Virus record (IMG/VR): IMGVR_UViG_3300030117_001944
Span: 1 to 24,681 of that record
Length of the DNA stretch: 24,681 bases
Origin: a virus
Reading direction: 5' to 3' (one strand)
Shown: one piece after another, positions 6,265 to 13,300 of the stretch
Layout of the letters: each line of letters opens with the position of its first letter
Position numbering within the stretch: position 1 is the first letter of the stretch
Position numbers and translations under genes: made by a program
Notes under the pieces: model-generated
The model's database searches: none
Told to the model about the DNA's origin: nothing
The model's input: the letters and a program-made list of their open reading frames with translations, nothing else

Positions 6265-6970
6265 GGTCACGGAGGATCTAGAACTGGGAGATATTCCAGC
6301 TTGGAGTTACTCGGCTTTAAAAACCTTTGAAGCTTGCGCTTATAGATCTTACATTGCCAAAGTAAAACGAATACAAGAAGACTTCGGTCCTGCTGCGGCC
6401 CGGGGCACTGCAATACACGAACAAGCAGAAAATTACGTACAAGGTAAGCTCCCTGAGCTACCTGACACACTTAAAAAGTTTACATCACAATTTGAACGCT
6501 TACGCGAGTTATTTATTGATGCAAAAGTAGAACTTGAAGGTGATTGGGGGTTTACACGAGCATGGGAAACATGCGATTGGATGGCCCCTGATGTCTGGGC
6601 GCGTATAAAATTAGACGCTTTTGTGCATCAGGATGACACTTCTGCACGAGTTATTGATTACAAAACAGGTAAACAAATAGGTAATGAAATTGCACATAGC
6701 CAGCAAGCTCTTATATATGCGATAGGTAGTTTTTTTAGATACCCATTACTAGAATTTGTTAAAACAGAAATCTGGTATTTAGATCACGGTACAACTTTAG
6801 AACAAACCTATACGCGAGACGAAGCTATGATATTTATGCCAAAGTTACATGAGCGAGCTATTAATATGACTACAGCTGTAGAGTTTCCTCCAAACCCCTC
6901 TACATACAACTGTAAATGGTGTACTTATGGCAAAGGTTTAGATCCCCATTGTCAATGGGCTATAACCTGA
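6215..6970 (+). CDS. PD-(D/E)XK nuclease, Cas4/RecB-like, with four cysteines
   Basis: A 251-aa nuclease of the RecB/Cas4 family, likely a 5' or 3' exonuclease in phage replication or recombination. Motifs in order: WSYSALKTFEAC with C41, RGTAIHE with H68, D134, DYKTG with D148 and K150, and a QQALIYA motif (Q163/Q164, Y168). Three C-terminal cysteines (C233, C236, C246) with C41 match the one-plus-three pattern that holds a 4Fe-4S cluster in Cas4 and AddB. The start is the ATG at 6215, giving a 50-nt overlap with the helicase gene; its spacing to a purine-rich AAAGGGA is long, so coupling is likely. There is no CRISPR array or cas gene nearby, so a replication role is preferred to spacer acquisition. 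Confidence 0.82.
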   Translation: MENLTQPNRPDLISTVEVTEDLELGDIPAWSYSALKTFEACAYRSYIAKVKRIQEDFGPAAARGTAIHEQAENYVQGKLPELPDTLKKFTSQFERLRELFIDAKVELEGDWGFTRAWETCDWMAPDVWARIKLDAFVHQDDTSARVIDYKTGKQIGNEIAHSQQALIYAIGSFFRYPLLEFVKTEIWYLDHGTTLEQTYTRDEAMIFMPKLHERAINMTTAVEFPPNPSTYNCKWCTYGKGLDPHCQWAIT

Positions 6971-6976
6971 TATAAT
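6949..6976 (+). promoter_or_regulatory. Strong sigma-70-type promoter for the SNF2 gene
   Basis: TTGTCA (6949-6954) and a perfect TATAAT (6971-6976) are 16 nt apart, straddling the stop codon of the nuclease gene. This is the best promoter match in the window. Transcription would start near 6983, immediately before the 6985-7018 hairpin, and drive the genes from 7036 onward. Confidence 0.6.
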
Positions 6977-6984
6977 GAACTAAA

Positions 6985-7018
6985 TAAAGTATTTAACCAA
7001 CTAACACCAAATACTTTA
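6985..7018 (+). promoter_or_regulatory. 5' UTR stem-loop before the SNF2 gene
   Basis: TAAAGTATTT (6985-6994) and AAATACTTTA (7009-7018) are perfect 10-bp inverted arms around a 14-nt loop. No T run follows, so it is not an intrinsic terminator. It lies just after the predicted start of transcription and before the GAGGA site for the ATG at 7036, which suits a 5' mRNA-stabilising stem or, as DNA, a protein-binding dyad. Confidence 0.45.
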
Positions 7019-7035
7019 ACAACGAGGAATGAAAC

Positions 7036-8376
7036 ATGAACGATATACCTGAGCCTTATGCTCATCAAACTGAAACTACAAATTTCATTGTAGAAAACCC
7101 AAAGTGTATGATTACGTCTGATCCAGGCACTGGTAAGACACGGGCCGTACTTGACGCGCATGCAGCGCTCGGCGGACGTACACTAGTCATAGCGCCTCTT
7201 TCTATATTAGAAGCAGCTTGGGCTGAAGACATTAATAAGTTCCAACCTACTATTAAATATGGCGTTGCTTATGCTAAAAACCGAGAAAAAATATTTAAAC
7301 AAACTGATTTAGATATAGTTATCACTAACTTTGAGGCTGTAAACTTTTTACGTAAAAACACTCAATACTGTAAACAGTTCAATACTATTGTTATTGATGA
7401 GTTTACTGCTTTCAAAAATCGCACAGCTAAACGTAGTAAAAACATCAAAGATATTATTCATCATTTTCCAAATAGAGTTGCTATGTCTGGCACTCCTAAC
7501 AGCAATACAATCTTAGACATTTGGCACCCTGCTTATCTAATAGATGACGGCGAACGATTGGGTGGCCGATTTTATGCATTTCGTAATCAGGTATGTACAC
7601 CACGATTCAATGGTTTTGCCAATGAATGGATAGATAAACCTGGTATAGAAGAAACAGTAGCAGATAGACTTTCTGATATATCTATTCGTTTTGCATTGTC
7701 CGATTGTATAGATCTACCTGACAACATAACACGAACTGTCAATACAAAACTTACACCTACTGTACAGCGTATGTACGACACACTAGCTAAAGAATCTGTG
7801 TTGTATACAAAATCAGGCACAGTCAATGCAATACACGCAGGTTCTCGTGTCAAGAAGCTACTCCAGCTAGTTACAGGCGCAGTATACGATGATGAGAGTC
7901 TTGTGCAGTTTGTCCATCAAGAACGTTACGACATTGTAATAACGCTAATATCTCAACGTGCGCACTCACTTGTAGCATTCAACTGGCGACACGAAAGAGA
8001 CGCTTTGATTACCTTAGCAGAAAAAGAAGGTATATCGTACGAAGTTATTGATGGGACTGTACCAGCTGAACGCAGAAAAGATATCGTGCAAAGATTCCAG
8101 GCCGGTCAGATACGTACGTTATTTTGCCACCCTCAGTCAGCGTCTCATGGGTTGACTCTTACTAAAGCTAATACAGTTATATGGTGTTCACCTACTTACA
8201 ATGCAGAACATTTCCAACAGTTTAATCAACGCATACACAGGGCTGGCCAGACACAAAAGACTGAAACTATTCTTATACAAGCCAAAAAAACTTGGGAGCC
8301 TGAAGTGTATAAGAAGCTAAACACTAAACTCGGGCGAATGGAAAATTTATTACACATACTCAAGGAGGTATCATGA
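7036..8376 (+). CDS. SNF2/SF2-family DNA-dependent ATPase (helicase-like)
   Basis: A 446-aa superfamily 2 ATPase of the compact phage SNF2 type. Motif I is SDPGTGKT (K34, T35), motif II IDEF (D121, E122) in place of DEAH, motif III SGTP (151-154), and motif VI QRIHRAGQ (398-405) with both arginines (R399 and R402). No extra DNA-binding domain is visible. Such proteins translocate on duplex DNA and are usual in replication clusters of tailed phages, where they may remodel forks or remove bound proteins; the exact role is not known. The start has GAGGA upstream and a dedicated promoter and stem-loop in the 65-nt gap before it. The stop overlaps the next start as ATGA. Confidence 0.88.
   Translation: MNDIPEPYAHQTETTNFIVENPKCMITSDPGTGKTRAVLDAHAALGGRTLVIAPLSILEAAWAEDINKFQPTIKYGVAYAKNREKIFKQTDLDIVITNFEAVNFLRKNTQYCKQFNTIVIDEFTAFKNRTAKRSKNIKDIIHHFPNRVAMSGTPNSNTILDIWHPAYLIDDGERLGGRFYAFRNQVCTPRFNGFANEWIDKPGIEETVADRLSDISIRFALSDCIDLPDNITRTVNTKLTPTVQRMYDTLAKESVLYTKSGTVNAIHAGSRVKKLLQLVTGAVYDDESLVQFVHQERYDIVITLISQRAHSLVAFNWRHERDALITLAEKEGISYEVIDGTVPAERRKDIVQRFQAGQIRTLFCHPQSASHGLTLTKANTVIWCSPTYNAEHFQQFNQRIHRAGQTQKTETILIQAKKTWEPEVYKKLNTKLGRMENLLHILKEVS
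8356..8371 (+). promoter_or_regulatory. SD-in-loop hairpin before the 122-aa gene
   Basis: ATAC (8356-8359) pairs with GTAT (8368-8371) around TCAAGGAG. The ATG follows at 8373. The sequence CAAGGAGG matches the junctions at 1091 and 1414, but the arms differ and still complement each other, which points to the structure rather than the sequence being kept. Confidence 0.45.
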
Positions 8377-8741
8377 AAAAATTAAATGATTTATTAGCCG
8401 AATACGGCACATTGCGTGACGGTATTAGAGAACTACAAGCGCAAGAAAAAGAGTTAAACGCTTCTAAACGAGAACTAGAAGCACAAATTTCTATTAGAAT
8501 GCAAGAGCAAGGACTCGACAAAATTTCTAATGGAGGCCAAACAATATCGTTGAAAAACGAAATTGTTCCTACTGTAGAAGATTGGGATCTACTGCAAACG
8601 CACGTAGCTGAAACTAGACAGTTTGAGTTAATGCATAAGCGTGTCTCAGCTACTGCTTATAGGGAAGCTATTGCAGCAGGTATAGACATACCTGGTGTCA
8701 AAAGCACAGAGTTGACTCGTATTAACTACAGGTCAACATAA
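8373..8741 (+). CDS. Conserved phage coiled-coil protein, 122 aa
   Basis: The N-terminal half (about residues 5-50) is a charged heptad-like helix rich in Glu, Leu and Lys, so probably a coiled coil that makes a dimer. The C-terminal half contains a conserved-looking segment with EIVPTVEDW followed by an ISV-type globular stretch ending IPGVKSTELTRINYRS. I recall this architecture from phage replication clusters next to a DNA-binding protein gene, but it has no established function that I can name. It starts with an ATGA overlap to the SNF2 gene and is followed 33 nt later by the 225-aa gene, so the three are likely co-expressed. A structural adaptor or DNA-binding accessory role is only a guess. 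Confidence 0.65.
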   Translation: MKKLNDLLAEYGTLRDGIRELQAQEKELNASKRELEAQISIRMQEQGLDKISNGGQTISLKNEIVPTVEDWDLLQTHVAETRQFELMHKRVSATAYREAIAAGIDIPGVKSTELTRINYRST

Positions 8742-8774
8742 TATTAATATCGATGAAATAAGGAGAAAATAACC

Positions 8775-9452
8775 ATGACCGATATAAGTATAGTAACGAG
8801 CAAAGTACCAGCTCACGTTCAAAATGGTACACGACTAGGTAATGAGAATGTTACATCTGACCATCTCTCAGTACCACGAGTGAAGCAACTTCAAAAAATG
8901 TCTAATGAAGTTGATAAAAACCATAGTGATTATATGGATGAAGCCGAAGTCGGCGATTTCATTAACACTGTGACTGGCGAAAACTATGGCCAAGAAGTAT
9001 ACGTTGTAAACGTACACTTTAAGGAAGAGTTCGTGCTATGGGTGAAAAGAGATAAAGGTGGTGGACTAGTTGGTAGCTTTGCATCCAACTCAGACGCTGT
9101 TGAATATCTTGAAGCTGAAGGTAAGAAAGTAGAAGATCATGAGATAATCCAAACTCAAACTCATACTCTATTAAGAGTTGATGAAAAGACTGGTGACATC
9201 TCAGATATACCTTTCTTGTTTGATTGCGCGTCATCTAAGCTAAGAGTATCCAGAGAATGGAACACACAAATAGCTAAATTTGGTGGCGACCGTTTTTCAT
9301 CTTTATGGAAAATGGCATCTGTATCTACATCTAACAGAAAAGGTCAGGCTTTTATGAACATAGAAGTCAACCGTGTAGACTGGCTAAAAGACGAAGCGTA
9401 TCAAAACGTAAAAGCTTTTTACGAATCATCTTTTGGTAACAAAGCTAGTTAA
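8775..9452 (+). CDS. Conserved phage replication-cluster protein, possibly ssDNA-binding
   Basis: A 225-aa acidic soluble protein. Its middle and C-terminal parts have alternating beta-strand patterns (e.g. GQEVYVVNVHFKEEFVLWVK, then a hydrophobic IPFLFDCASSKLRVSREW region), compatible with an OB-like fold, but I see no defining motif. The same kind of protein occurs, from memory, in other phage replication clusters beside nuclease and helicase genes. It starts at ATG 8775 with AAGGAG at 8760-8765. Unlike several neighbours its ribosome site is not in a hairpin loop. Single-strand binding or annealing would fill a gap in this otherwise complete replication set, which is the only argument for it; a structural comparison could easily change this. 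Confidence 0.55.
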   Translation: MTDISIVTSKVPAHVQNGTRLGNENVTSDHLSVPRVKQLQKMSNEVDKNHSDYMDEAEVGDFINTVTGENYGQEVYVVNVHFKEEFVLWVKRDKGGGLVGSFASNSDAVEYLEAEGKKVEDHEIIQTQTHTLLRVDEKTGDISDIPFLFDCASSKLRVSREWNTQIAKFGGDRFSSLWKMASVSTSNRKGQAFMNIEVNRVDWLKDEAYQNVKAFYESSFGNKAS

Positions 9453-9468
9453 AGCTTTTCGTGCAGTT

Positions 9469-9496
9469 GGGCTGCGACAGTTAGTGTCGCATGCCC
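9469..9496 (+). promoter_or_regulatory. Strong dyad / stem-loop upstream of the VRR-NUC gene
   Basis: GGGC-TGCGACA (9469-9479) pairs with TGTCGCA-T-GCCC (9485-9496) with one bulged T, giving 11 pairs around GTTAG. This is the most stable short hairpin in the coding half of the window. No T run follows. The inner TGCGACA-N5-TGTCGCA also has the form of a protein-binding operator and lies at the -35 side of the extended -10 at 9502-9510. Confidence 0.55.
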
Positions 9497-9510
9497 GACC
9501 GTGCTATACT
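9481..9510 (+). promoter_or_regulatory. Candidate extended -10 promoter
   Basis: TGCTATACT (9502-9510) is an extended -10 (TGn plus TATACT, 5/6). Possible -35 sequences 16-18 nt upstream, such as TTAGTG (9481-9486), are weak, as often with extended -10 promoters. The predicted start of transcription, about 9516-9517, coincides with the GTG proposed as the start of the VRR-NUC gene. Confidence 0.4.
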
Positions 9511-9516
9511 CCTTGG

Positions 9517-9918
9517 GTGCAAGAAAAGGATTTCATCACTAAAGTTCATAAACATCTACCCAAGTATATTAATGCCTGGAAAATAAACGACCCTTACCAC
9601 GGCGGCGTGCCAGACGCTTTCTATTCTGGTAAATATCAACATTGTTTTATTGAGTACAAATACATTAAAAAATTGCCTAAAAAAGAAAACTCCAAAATAC
9701 TTATTAATTTATCTGAACAACAACGTGTATGCCTGCAAAAACATCTAGACCACAACATAAATGCATTTGTAGTTGTAGGCTCTAAAGATTTAATTTACAC
9801 CACACAAGATTTTTTTCAAAAAGAAATTACACTAAAAGAATTTATTAATAAAAGTATATCTTTTAAGTTATATATAAATCACTTAACAAGCTTTTGTTTA
9901 GGAGGAGCAAAATTATGA
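9517..9918 (+). CDS. VRR-NUC-like nuclease (PD-(D/E)XK)
   Basis: A small nuclease of the PD-(D/E)XK superfamily. With a GTG start at 9517 it has 133 aa: an acidic residue near the N-terminus (E3), GGVPD with D33, IEYK with E46 and K48, and a downstream helix with SEQQRVCL carrying the conserved Gln. This order is the VRR-NUC core found in phage nucleases and in FAN1, which act on branched or flapped DNA. The open frame extends upstream to a TTG at 9433, but that part would translate through the 9469-9496 hairpin and a candidate promoter and has no Shine-Dalgarno, so I prefer 9517. No ribosome site precedes 9517 either, so the mRNA may be leaderless or the start may be wrong. It overlaps the next gene as ATGA. 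Confidence 0.72.
   Translation: MQEKDFITKVHKHLPKYINAWKINDPYHGGVPDAFYSGKYQHCFIEYKYIKKLPKKENSKILINLSEQQRVCLQKHLDHNINAFVVVGSKDLIYTTQDFFQKEITLKEFINKSISFKLYINHLTSFCLGGAKL
9892..9912 (+). promoter_or_regulatory. SD-in-loop hairpin before the DUF3310 gene
   Basis: TTTTG (9892-9896) pairs perfectly with CAAAA (9908-9912), displaying TTTAGGAGGAG as an 11-nt loop with two GGA copies. The ATG follows at 9915. Confidence 0.4.
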
Positions 9919-10178
9919 CTGATTACGTAAACTCACCACCACATTACAACAGTGGAAATATAGAATGCATAGATGCAATAGAAGAAAGCATGACACCGGA
10001 GGCCTTCAAAGGATACCTAAAAGGCAACATTCAAAAGTATATGTGGCGTTATGAGAACAAAAAAGGTCTTCAAGACGTGCTAAAAGCACAATGGTACCTA
10101 AATAGACTAGTTAAAACGCTTGAAAAACACGAAACCCTCGAGGACGCACAGACAAGCTCACCAAGCACTTTTGCATAG
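9915..10178 (+). CDS. DUF3310 protein (phage T7 gp1.7-like domain)
   Basis: An 87-aa protein matching the DUF3310 pattern: SPPHYNSG at the N-terminus, IECIDAIE, then FKGYLKGNIQKYMWRYENKKGLQD and KAQWYLNRL. This domain is widespread in tailed phages and is found in T7 gp1.7, which has been described as a nucleotide kinase; whether the short form is an enzyme is not settled. The ATG at 9915 is chosen for its AGGAGGAG site and ATGA overlap; a longer frame upstream has no site. It is the last gene of the rightward operon and faces the minus-strand genes. Confidence 0.85.
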   Translation: MTDYVNSPPHYNSGNIECIDAIEESMTPEAFKGYLKGNIQKYMWRYENKKGLQDVLKAQWYLNRLVKTLEKHETLEDAQTSSPSTFA

Positions 10179-10236
10179 TTTTGGATTAATACCCTTAACC
10201 ATGCCAACAAAATGCAACAGCGTTAAGCGTGTGAGG

Positions 10237-10482
10237 TCATTTTTTCCCAGCTTGGCGATTTCGGGCGAAAGAACGGTTTTTTGATCTACTTTGCACTACT
10301 AAGTTGCTTTTATTAAAATTCATAGGGTTTCCGTCTCTATGATGAACGTCAGTTCGATCTCCTTTTCTAACTCTACCTTCTTTTATTAATTGCCTTCTTA
10401 CTTTATTTCTCATAGCACGACGTTTCTTTTGTTCTGTAGTACCTTGGTAGTTTTGATATTCTTTTTTATAGTTACGTGGCAT
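10237..10482 (-). CDS. Small HNH-type endonuclease-like protein
   Basis: An 81-aa very basic protein of a small phage HNH family. A helical N-terminus (PRNYKKEYQNYQG) and a Lys/Arg-rich stretch precede the HNH core: H47-H48, GNPMN and N60 in KSNLVV, ending SRSKNRS. The usual DH at the first position is read here as H47-H48. The start at 10482 matches the family start; an upstream TTG at 10509 is out of keeping with it. It follows the 22-aa frame after one base, so is translated by coupling. Family members nick or cut DNA, some as free-standing homing enzymes; the role here is unknown. It is the last gene of the leftward operon. Confidence 0.78.
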   Translation of the reverse strand: MPRNYKKEYQNYQGTTEQKKRRAMRNKVRRQLIKEGRVRKGDRTDVHHRDGNPMNFNKSNLVVQSRSKNRSFARNRQAGKK

Positions 10483-10483
10483 T

Positions 10484-10552
10484 TTATGGATCTGGAATAT
10501 TGAAACCAATCAATAGCAAACAACCTAATATGAACAGGGCAATGTCTATCAT
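10484..10552 (-). CDS. Possible 22-aa membrane peptide
   Basis: A tiny frame begins at the base right after the previous stop (TAA then ATG) and ends one base before the HNH start. It encodes MIDIALFILGCLLLIGFNIP and two more residues, essentially a single hydrophobic helix. No clear Shine-Dalgarno is seen, so it would rely on coupling. The exact fit between two genes and the membrane-like composition argue for it; its length argues against certainty. Confidence 0.4.
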   Translation of the reverse strand: MIDIALFILGCLLLIGFNIPDP

Positions 10553-10756
10553 TTAAGAATTATCCATACACCAATGCCAAGCGTCATTATCCTCATACAA
10601 GAATGCCTGGCATCTTTTGTATTGTTCTCTCCATGCATCAGAGTCAAACTTGTCATTCCACTCCAAACTGGAGTTTTCTGCTATAGGTATAAATTTAGAT
10701 GGCGTTGAACAACTTATTACAAATATACTAACCAGCAAGAGGATTCTTGTTGTCAT
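10553..10756 (-). CDS. Small lipoprotein, 67 aa
   Basis: A basic N-terminus (MTTR), a hydrophobic run (ILLLVSIFVIS) and a cysteine at position 16 form a lipobox, so the mature protein should be a short lipid-anchored peptide of about 52 residues, acidic and with two further cysteines and four tryptophans. The start at 10756 lies 29 nt inside the upstream gene and has GAGG nine bases before it. It sits between a membrane coiled-coil protein and the HNH gene. An outer-membrane role in lysis or superinfection control would fit, but a proper spanin pair is found further along at 15382-16066, so this is not the obvious Rz1. Confidence 0.6.
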   Translation of the reverse strand: MTTRILLLVSIFVISCSTPSKFIPIAENSSLEWNDKFDSDAWREQYKRCQAFLYEDNDAWHWCMDNS

Positions 10757-11075
10757 CTTTAATTTCCTCTATTTGTTTATCTAGGCTTTCTAAATCAGCT
10801 TTAATGGTAGCTATATCTGTTTTAATTTCTGTGACATCAGGTACATCTATGCTATCAACTGCTTTTTCTAAAAACTGCACAGATGTTTCTATAGATGCAA
10901 AACGTTCTTCGATAACTTGTACATTATCTTCGGCTTCGCTTATGCCGCCAATTTTAGCTTCTAAGTTTGTTATACGGTTAACATAGGTAGCCCCTGTGTA
11001 ACCAAACCCTGCAAGAGTTGAAACAATACCCACTAAAGCTATTACTTGTGTTGTTTTACTTTGTAACCAATCCAT
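10728..11075 (-). CDS. Membrane-anchored coiled-coil protein, 115 aa
   Basis: The N-terminus has one membrane segment (about residues 11-30, VIALVGIVSTLAGFGYTGAT), followed by a charged, heptad-like helix to the end. The layout (short cytoplasmic end, one membrane pass, long coiled coil) resembles an inner-membrane spanin or a small holin-associated protein, but no family is certain. The ATG at 11075 has a strong GGAGGT; the longer frame from 11087 lies upstream of that site. It starts 2 nt after the end of the large lipoprotein gene and overlaps the small lipoprotein gene by 29 nt, so the three are translated together. Confidence 0.6.
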   Translation of the reverse strand: MDWLQSKTTQVIALVGIVSTLAGFGYTGATYVNRITNLEAKIGGISEAEDNVQVIEERFASIETSVQFLEKAVDSIDVPDVTEIKTDIATIKADLESLDKQIEEIKDDNKNPLAG

Positions 11076-11077
11076 GT

Positions 11078-13300
11078 TTACCTCCAAATTTTTGGTTGCC
11101 CTTTTGTCATGTTTTCTAAATTATTAATATTTGTACTCGCATAATTATAAAAAGCATTTATATTGTCATTTATTGTAGCAGACGTGTATATATCTTGAGA
11201 AGTGTACCAGCTAGGGCTGTCTGGTATTGTATATTGAGTGTATGAATTAAATTGTGGTACATACCCTATCAAAGCCACTAGACTTGATTCATCACTATAC
11301 TCACCTGTTGCTTGTTGTTCTTCTTGCATTTCTTCTTGTTGGGCCTCTATATTTTGGGCGATAATTTTGTCTGCTATTTGATCTGCTTCTGATTGCGTCA
11401 TTACACCACCAACGGCTGTATCTATTTCGCCTTGAACATTTTGGACTTGCACATCAGCCATCACCACCTCTGTACCACCATCAACAGTATTCATAGGCGT
11501 GATACTAACCATCACAGATCCACCAACATCTCCACTCATAGATAAAACTTGATTGTTTTGGGCCGTAGCACTCGCGTACTGATCTGACATGCTAGGTGAA
11601 CTAGAGGTACTGATACCGCCCCCAGACCCACTACTAGAAGCCTGAGTATTTATATTCACAGCTGTTGTGTTTGATGAGTTAGATTGAGATGTAACAGAGC
11701 CTACGTTAACACTAGCAGTTGCAGTTTTGACTGCACTCTTAATAACACGTAAAGCAACAGATTTAAGCTTACCATTGCTTGCTGGCTCATCATTTTCAAT
11801 AATATCTAATTCTTCTACCACTTCATCAACGATTTCTTCTTCTACTTCTGCTAACCTTTCTTCTTCTAACTCTTCAAAGACTTCTTCTAGGTCTTCAAAT
11901 ACTTCTTCTACGGCTTCTTCCTCAAAGATTTCTTCTCTAAACTCTTCTTCTGGTTCATCATTTTCTACTAACCTTTCTTCTCTTTCTTCATGATGGTCTC
12001 TTCTTTCTTCTTCAAACCAATCATTTAATTCTTCTATGGTTTCTATGGCTATGATCGTTTCAGGCTCAGTAAAATCTTCCACAAAGACTGTTTCTTGTAA
12101 AACAAATTGCTCTATCAGTATATCTTCTTGATGTATAGGATCTTCATGCCTGGAGCGAAAGTCATCTATAAAAGGCAAAGGGTCGGGCTCAAAGAATATA
12201 ATTAGCTCTTCAGGTTCTGGACCCCCAAAAAAATCTTCAAAATCATCATGGCCAAACTCTTCAAAAGGCGGAAACATTTCTTCTTCAAAAATATCTATTA
12301 CTATAAATGGCTCTTCTTCATGGTGACGCGGCCCATCGTCTATGAATATACCTGTGGCAAATTGTTCTTGTTCATCTTCAAAACCAAAGTCAACATTCCT
12401 GTCATCAAAAAAAGCCACTGATTCTTCTTGCCTAAAACCGGGGCAAAAAGAGGCGTATTGTGGATCTTCATCACATTGTTGGTCATCATAAGCTTGCCAG
12501 TAGTTAGGACATTGGTTGCTATAAAGCTGGGTGATATTACATTGCTGTGTTAATAAAGCATCTGCATAACCACTACAGCTGGCATCATTCAATGGATTAC
12601 TACAATCCACACCATTGCCACTACCTGAGCCATACAAAGAGCCACCGTTTTCTAGTGTGGTATTGATAGCTGTATTGTTCCAGTTAGTGTTTACGCAAGT
12701 AGAGGAGTTGGTTGTTCCGGTATTACATTCATCGTGGTAATAGTAAGTGTATGAATTGTCCTTACTAGAACCAACTTCACCAATCAACACATCATGGTTA
12801 ATAATTTCTAACTCTCTGTAGCGAATGTCAAAAGAATTATTGTTCCAAAGTATTATCTCAAAACTATTGTCTGTGTTTGCACGATTGTATTCTCTAAGAT
12901 AATACCAGCCAAAAATCATCTTTGAACTATCGCCCCAAGACTTCATACGAGAATTGCTATCTCTTATGAGGTCAGTCCAGAAAGGGTATATAGTATAGGT
13001 GTGCTGTCCGTTAAGTGGATCAGGAGTATAGTCGCTGCAATAGCTACCACTATTGCCAAAGTGTAAACAACCATTGGTCGCCATTCGTGCTTGTGAAAAT
13101 GTAGAGCCGTAAAAAGTAAAGTTAAAAGAAAGATCAATTGCAGGTGAAATGCCGTCATCAGATACCTCGTATGCTAGCTCACCTTGGAAGTCATTAGCAT
13201 TATCGTGTAGATCATATAAAGGTTGATTAGCTTCGTATGTGTATTGTCCTGGAAGATTGCAGGATAGAAGGATTAACCCCCATATAATTCTTTTTTGCAT
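11078..13300 (-). CDS. Large lipoprotein with NIDO-like domain, Cys repeats and acidic region
   Basis: A 740-aa modular exported protein. Residues 1-14 form a lipoprotein signal with lipobox LLSC (C14). About 40-180 resembles a nidogen-type NIDO domain (FYGSTFSQARMATNG, then YPFWTDL). Residues 232-295 hold three approximate 21-residue repeats with paired cysteines and a CP-x-Y/F step. About 293-505 is strongly acidic and rich in Glu, Asp and Phe, partly coiled coil. The rest is Ser/Thr/Gln-rich, with a final Tyr/Asn-rich part. No enzyme motif is seen. It overlaps the Asn/Thr-repeat gene by 28 nt and starts without a Shine-Dalgarno. It may be displayed on the host surface, e.g. for superinfection exclusion or aggregation, or be a virion protein; neither is shown. 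Confidence 0.7.
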   Translation of the reverse strand: MQKRIIWGLILLSCNLPGQYTYEANQPLYDLHDNANDFQGELAYEVSDDGISPAIDLSFNFTFYGSTFSQARMATNGCLHFGNSGSYCSDYTPDPLNGQHTYTIYPFWTDLIRDSNSRMKSWGDSSKMIFGWYYLREYNRANTDNSFEIILWNNNSFDIRYRELEIINHDVLIGEVGSSKDNSYTYYYHDECNTGTTNSSTCVNTNWNNTAINTTLENGGSLYGSGSGNGVDCSNPLNDASCSGYADALLTQQCNITQLYSNQCPNYWQAYDDQQCDEDPQYASFCPGFRQEESVAFFDDRNVDFGFEDEQEQFATGIFIDDGPRHHEEEPFIVIDIFEEEMFPPFEEFGHDDFEDFFGGPEPEELIIFFEPDPLPFIDDFRSRHEDPIHQEDILIEQFVLQETVFVEDFTEPETIIAIETIEELNDWFEEERRDHHEEREERLVENDEPEEEFREEIFEEEAVEEVFEDLEEVFEELEEERLAEVEEEIVDEVVEELDIIENDEPASNGKLKSVALRVIKSAVKTATASVNVGSVTSQSNSSNTTAVNINTQASSSGSGGGISTSSSPSMSDQYASATAQNNQVLSMSGDVGGSVMVSITPMNTVDGGTEVVMADVQVQNVQGEIDTAVGGVMTQSEADQIADKIIAQNIEAQQEEMQEEQQATGEYSDESSLVALIGYVPQFNSYTQYTIPDSPSWYTSQDIYTSATINDNINAFYNYASTNINNLENMTKGQPKIWR

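Noticed and set aside
6215-6970. Evidence of a CRISPR-Cas locus from the Cas4-like gene
   Set aside because: No repeats, cas1 or cas2 are present; the setting is a phage replication cluster.
9433-9516. TTG-started extension of the VRR-NUC-like protein
   Set aside because: No ribosome site, and it would translate through a strong dyad and a candidate promoter; kept only as an alternative.
10194-10227. Bidirectional terminator between the convergent operons
   Set aside because: CTTAAC/GTTAAG is only 6 bp with a 22-nt loop and no clear T run on either strand, so there is too little support.
10483-10509. TTG-started extension of the HNH protein
   Set aside because: The family starts at MPRNYK, and the extension overlaps the 22-aa frame without a ribosome site.
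11727-11993. Ser-rich plus-strand open frame
   Set aside because: It is the antisense shadow of the acidic Glu-rich part of the large lipoprotein.
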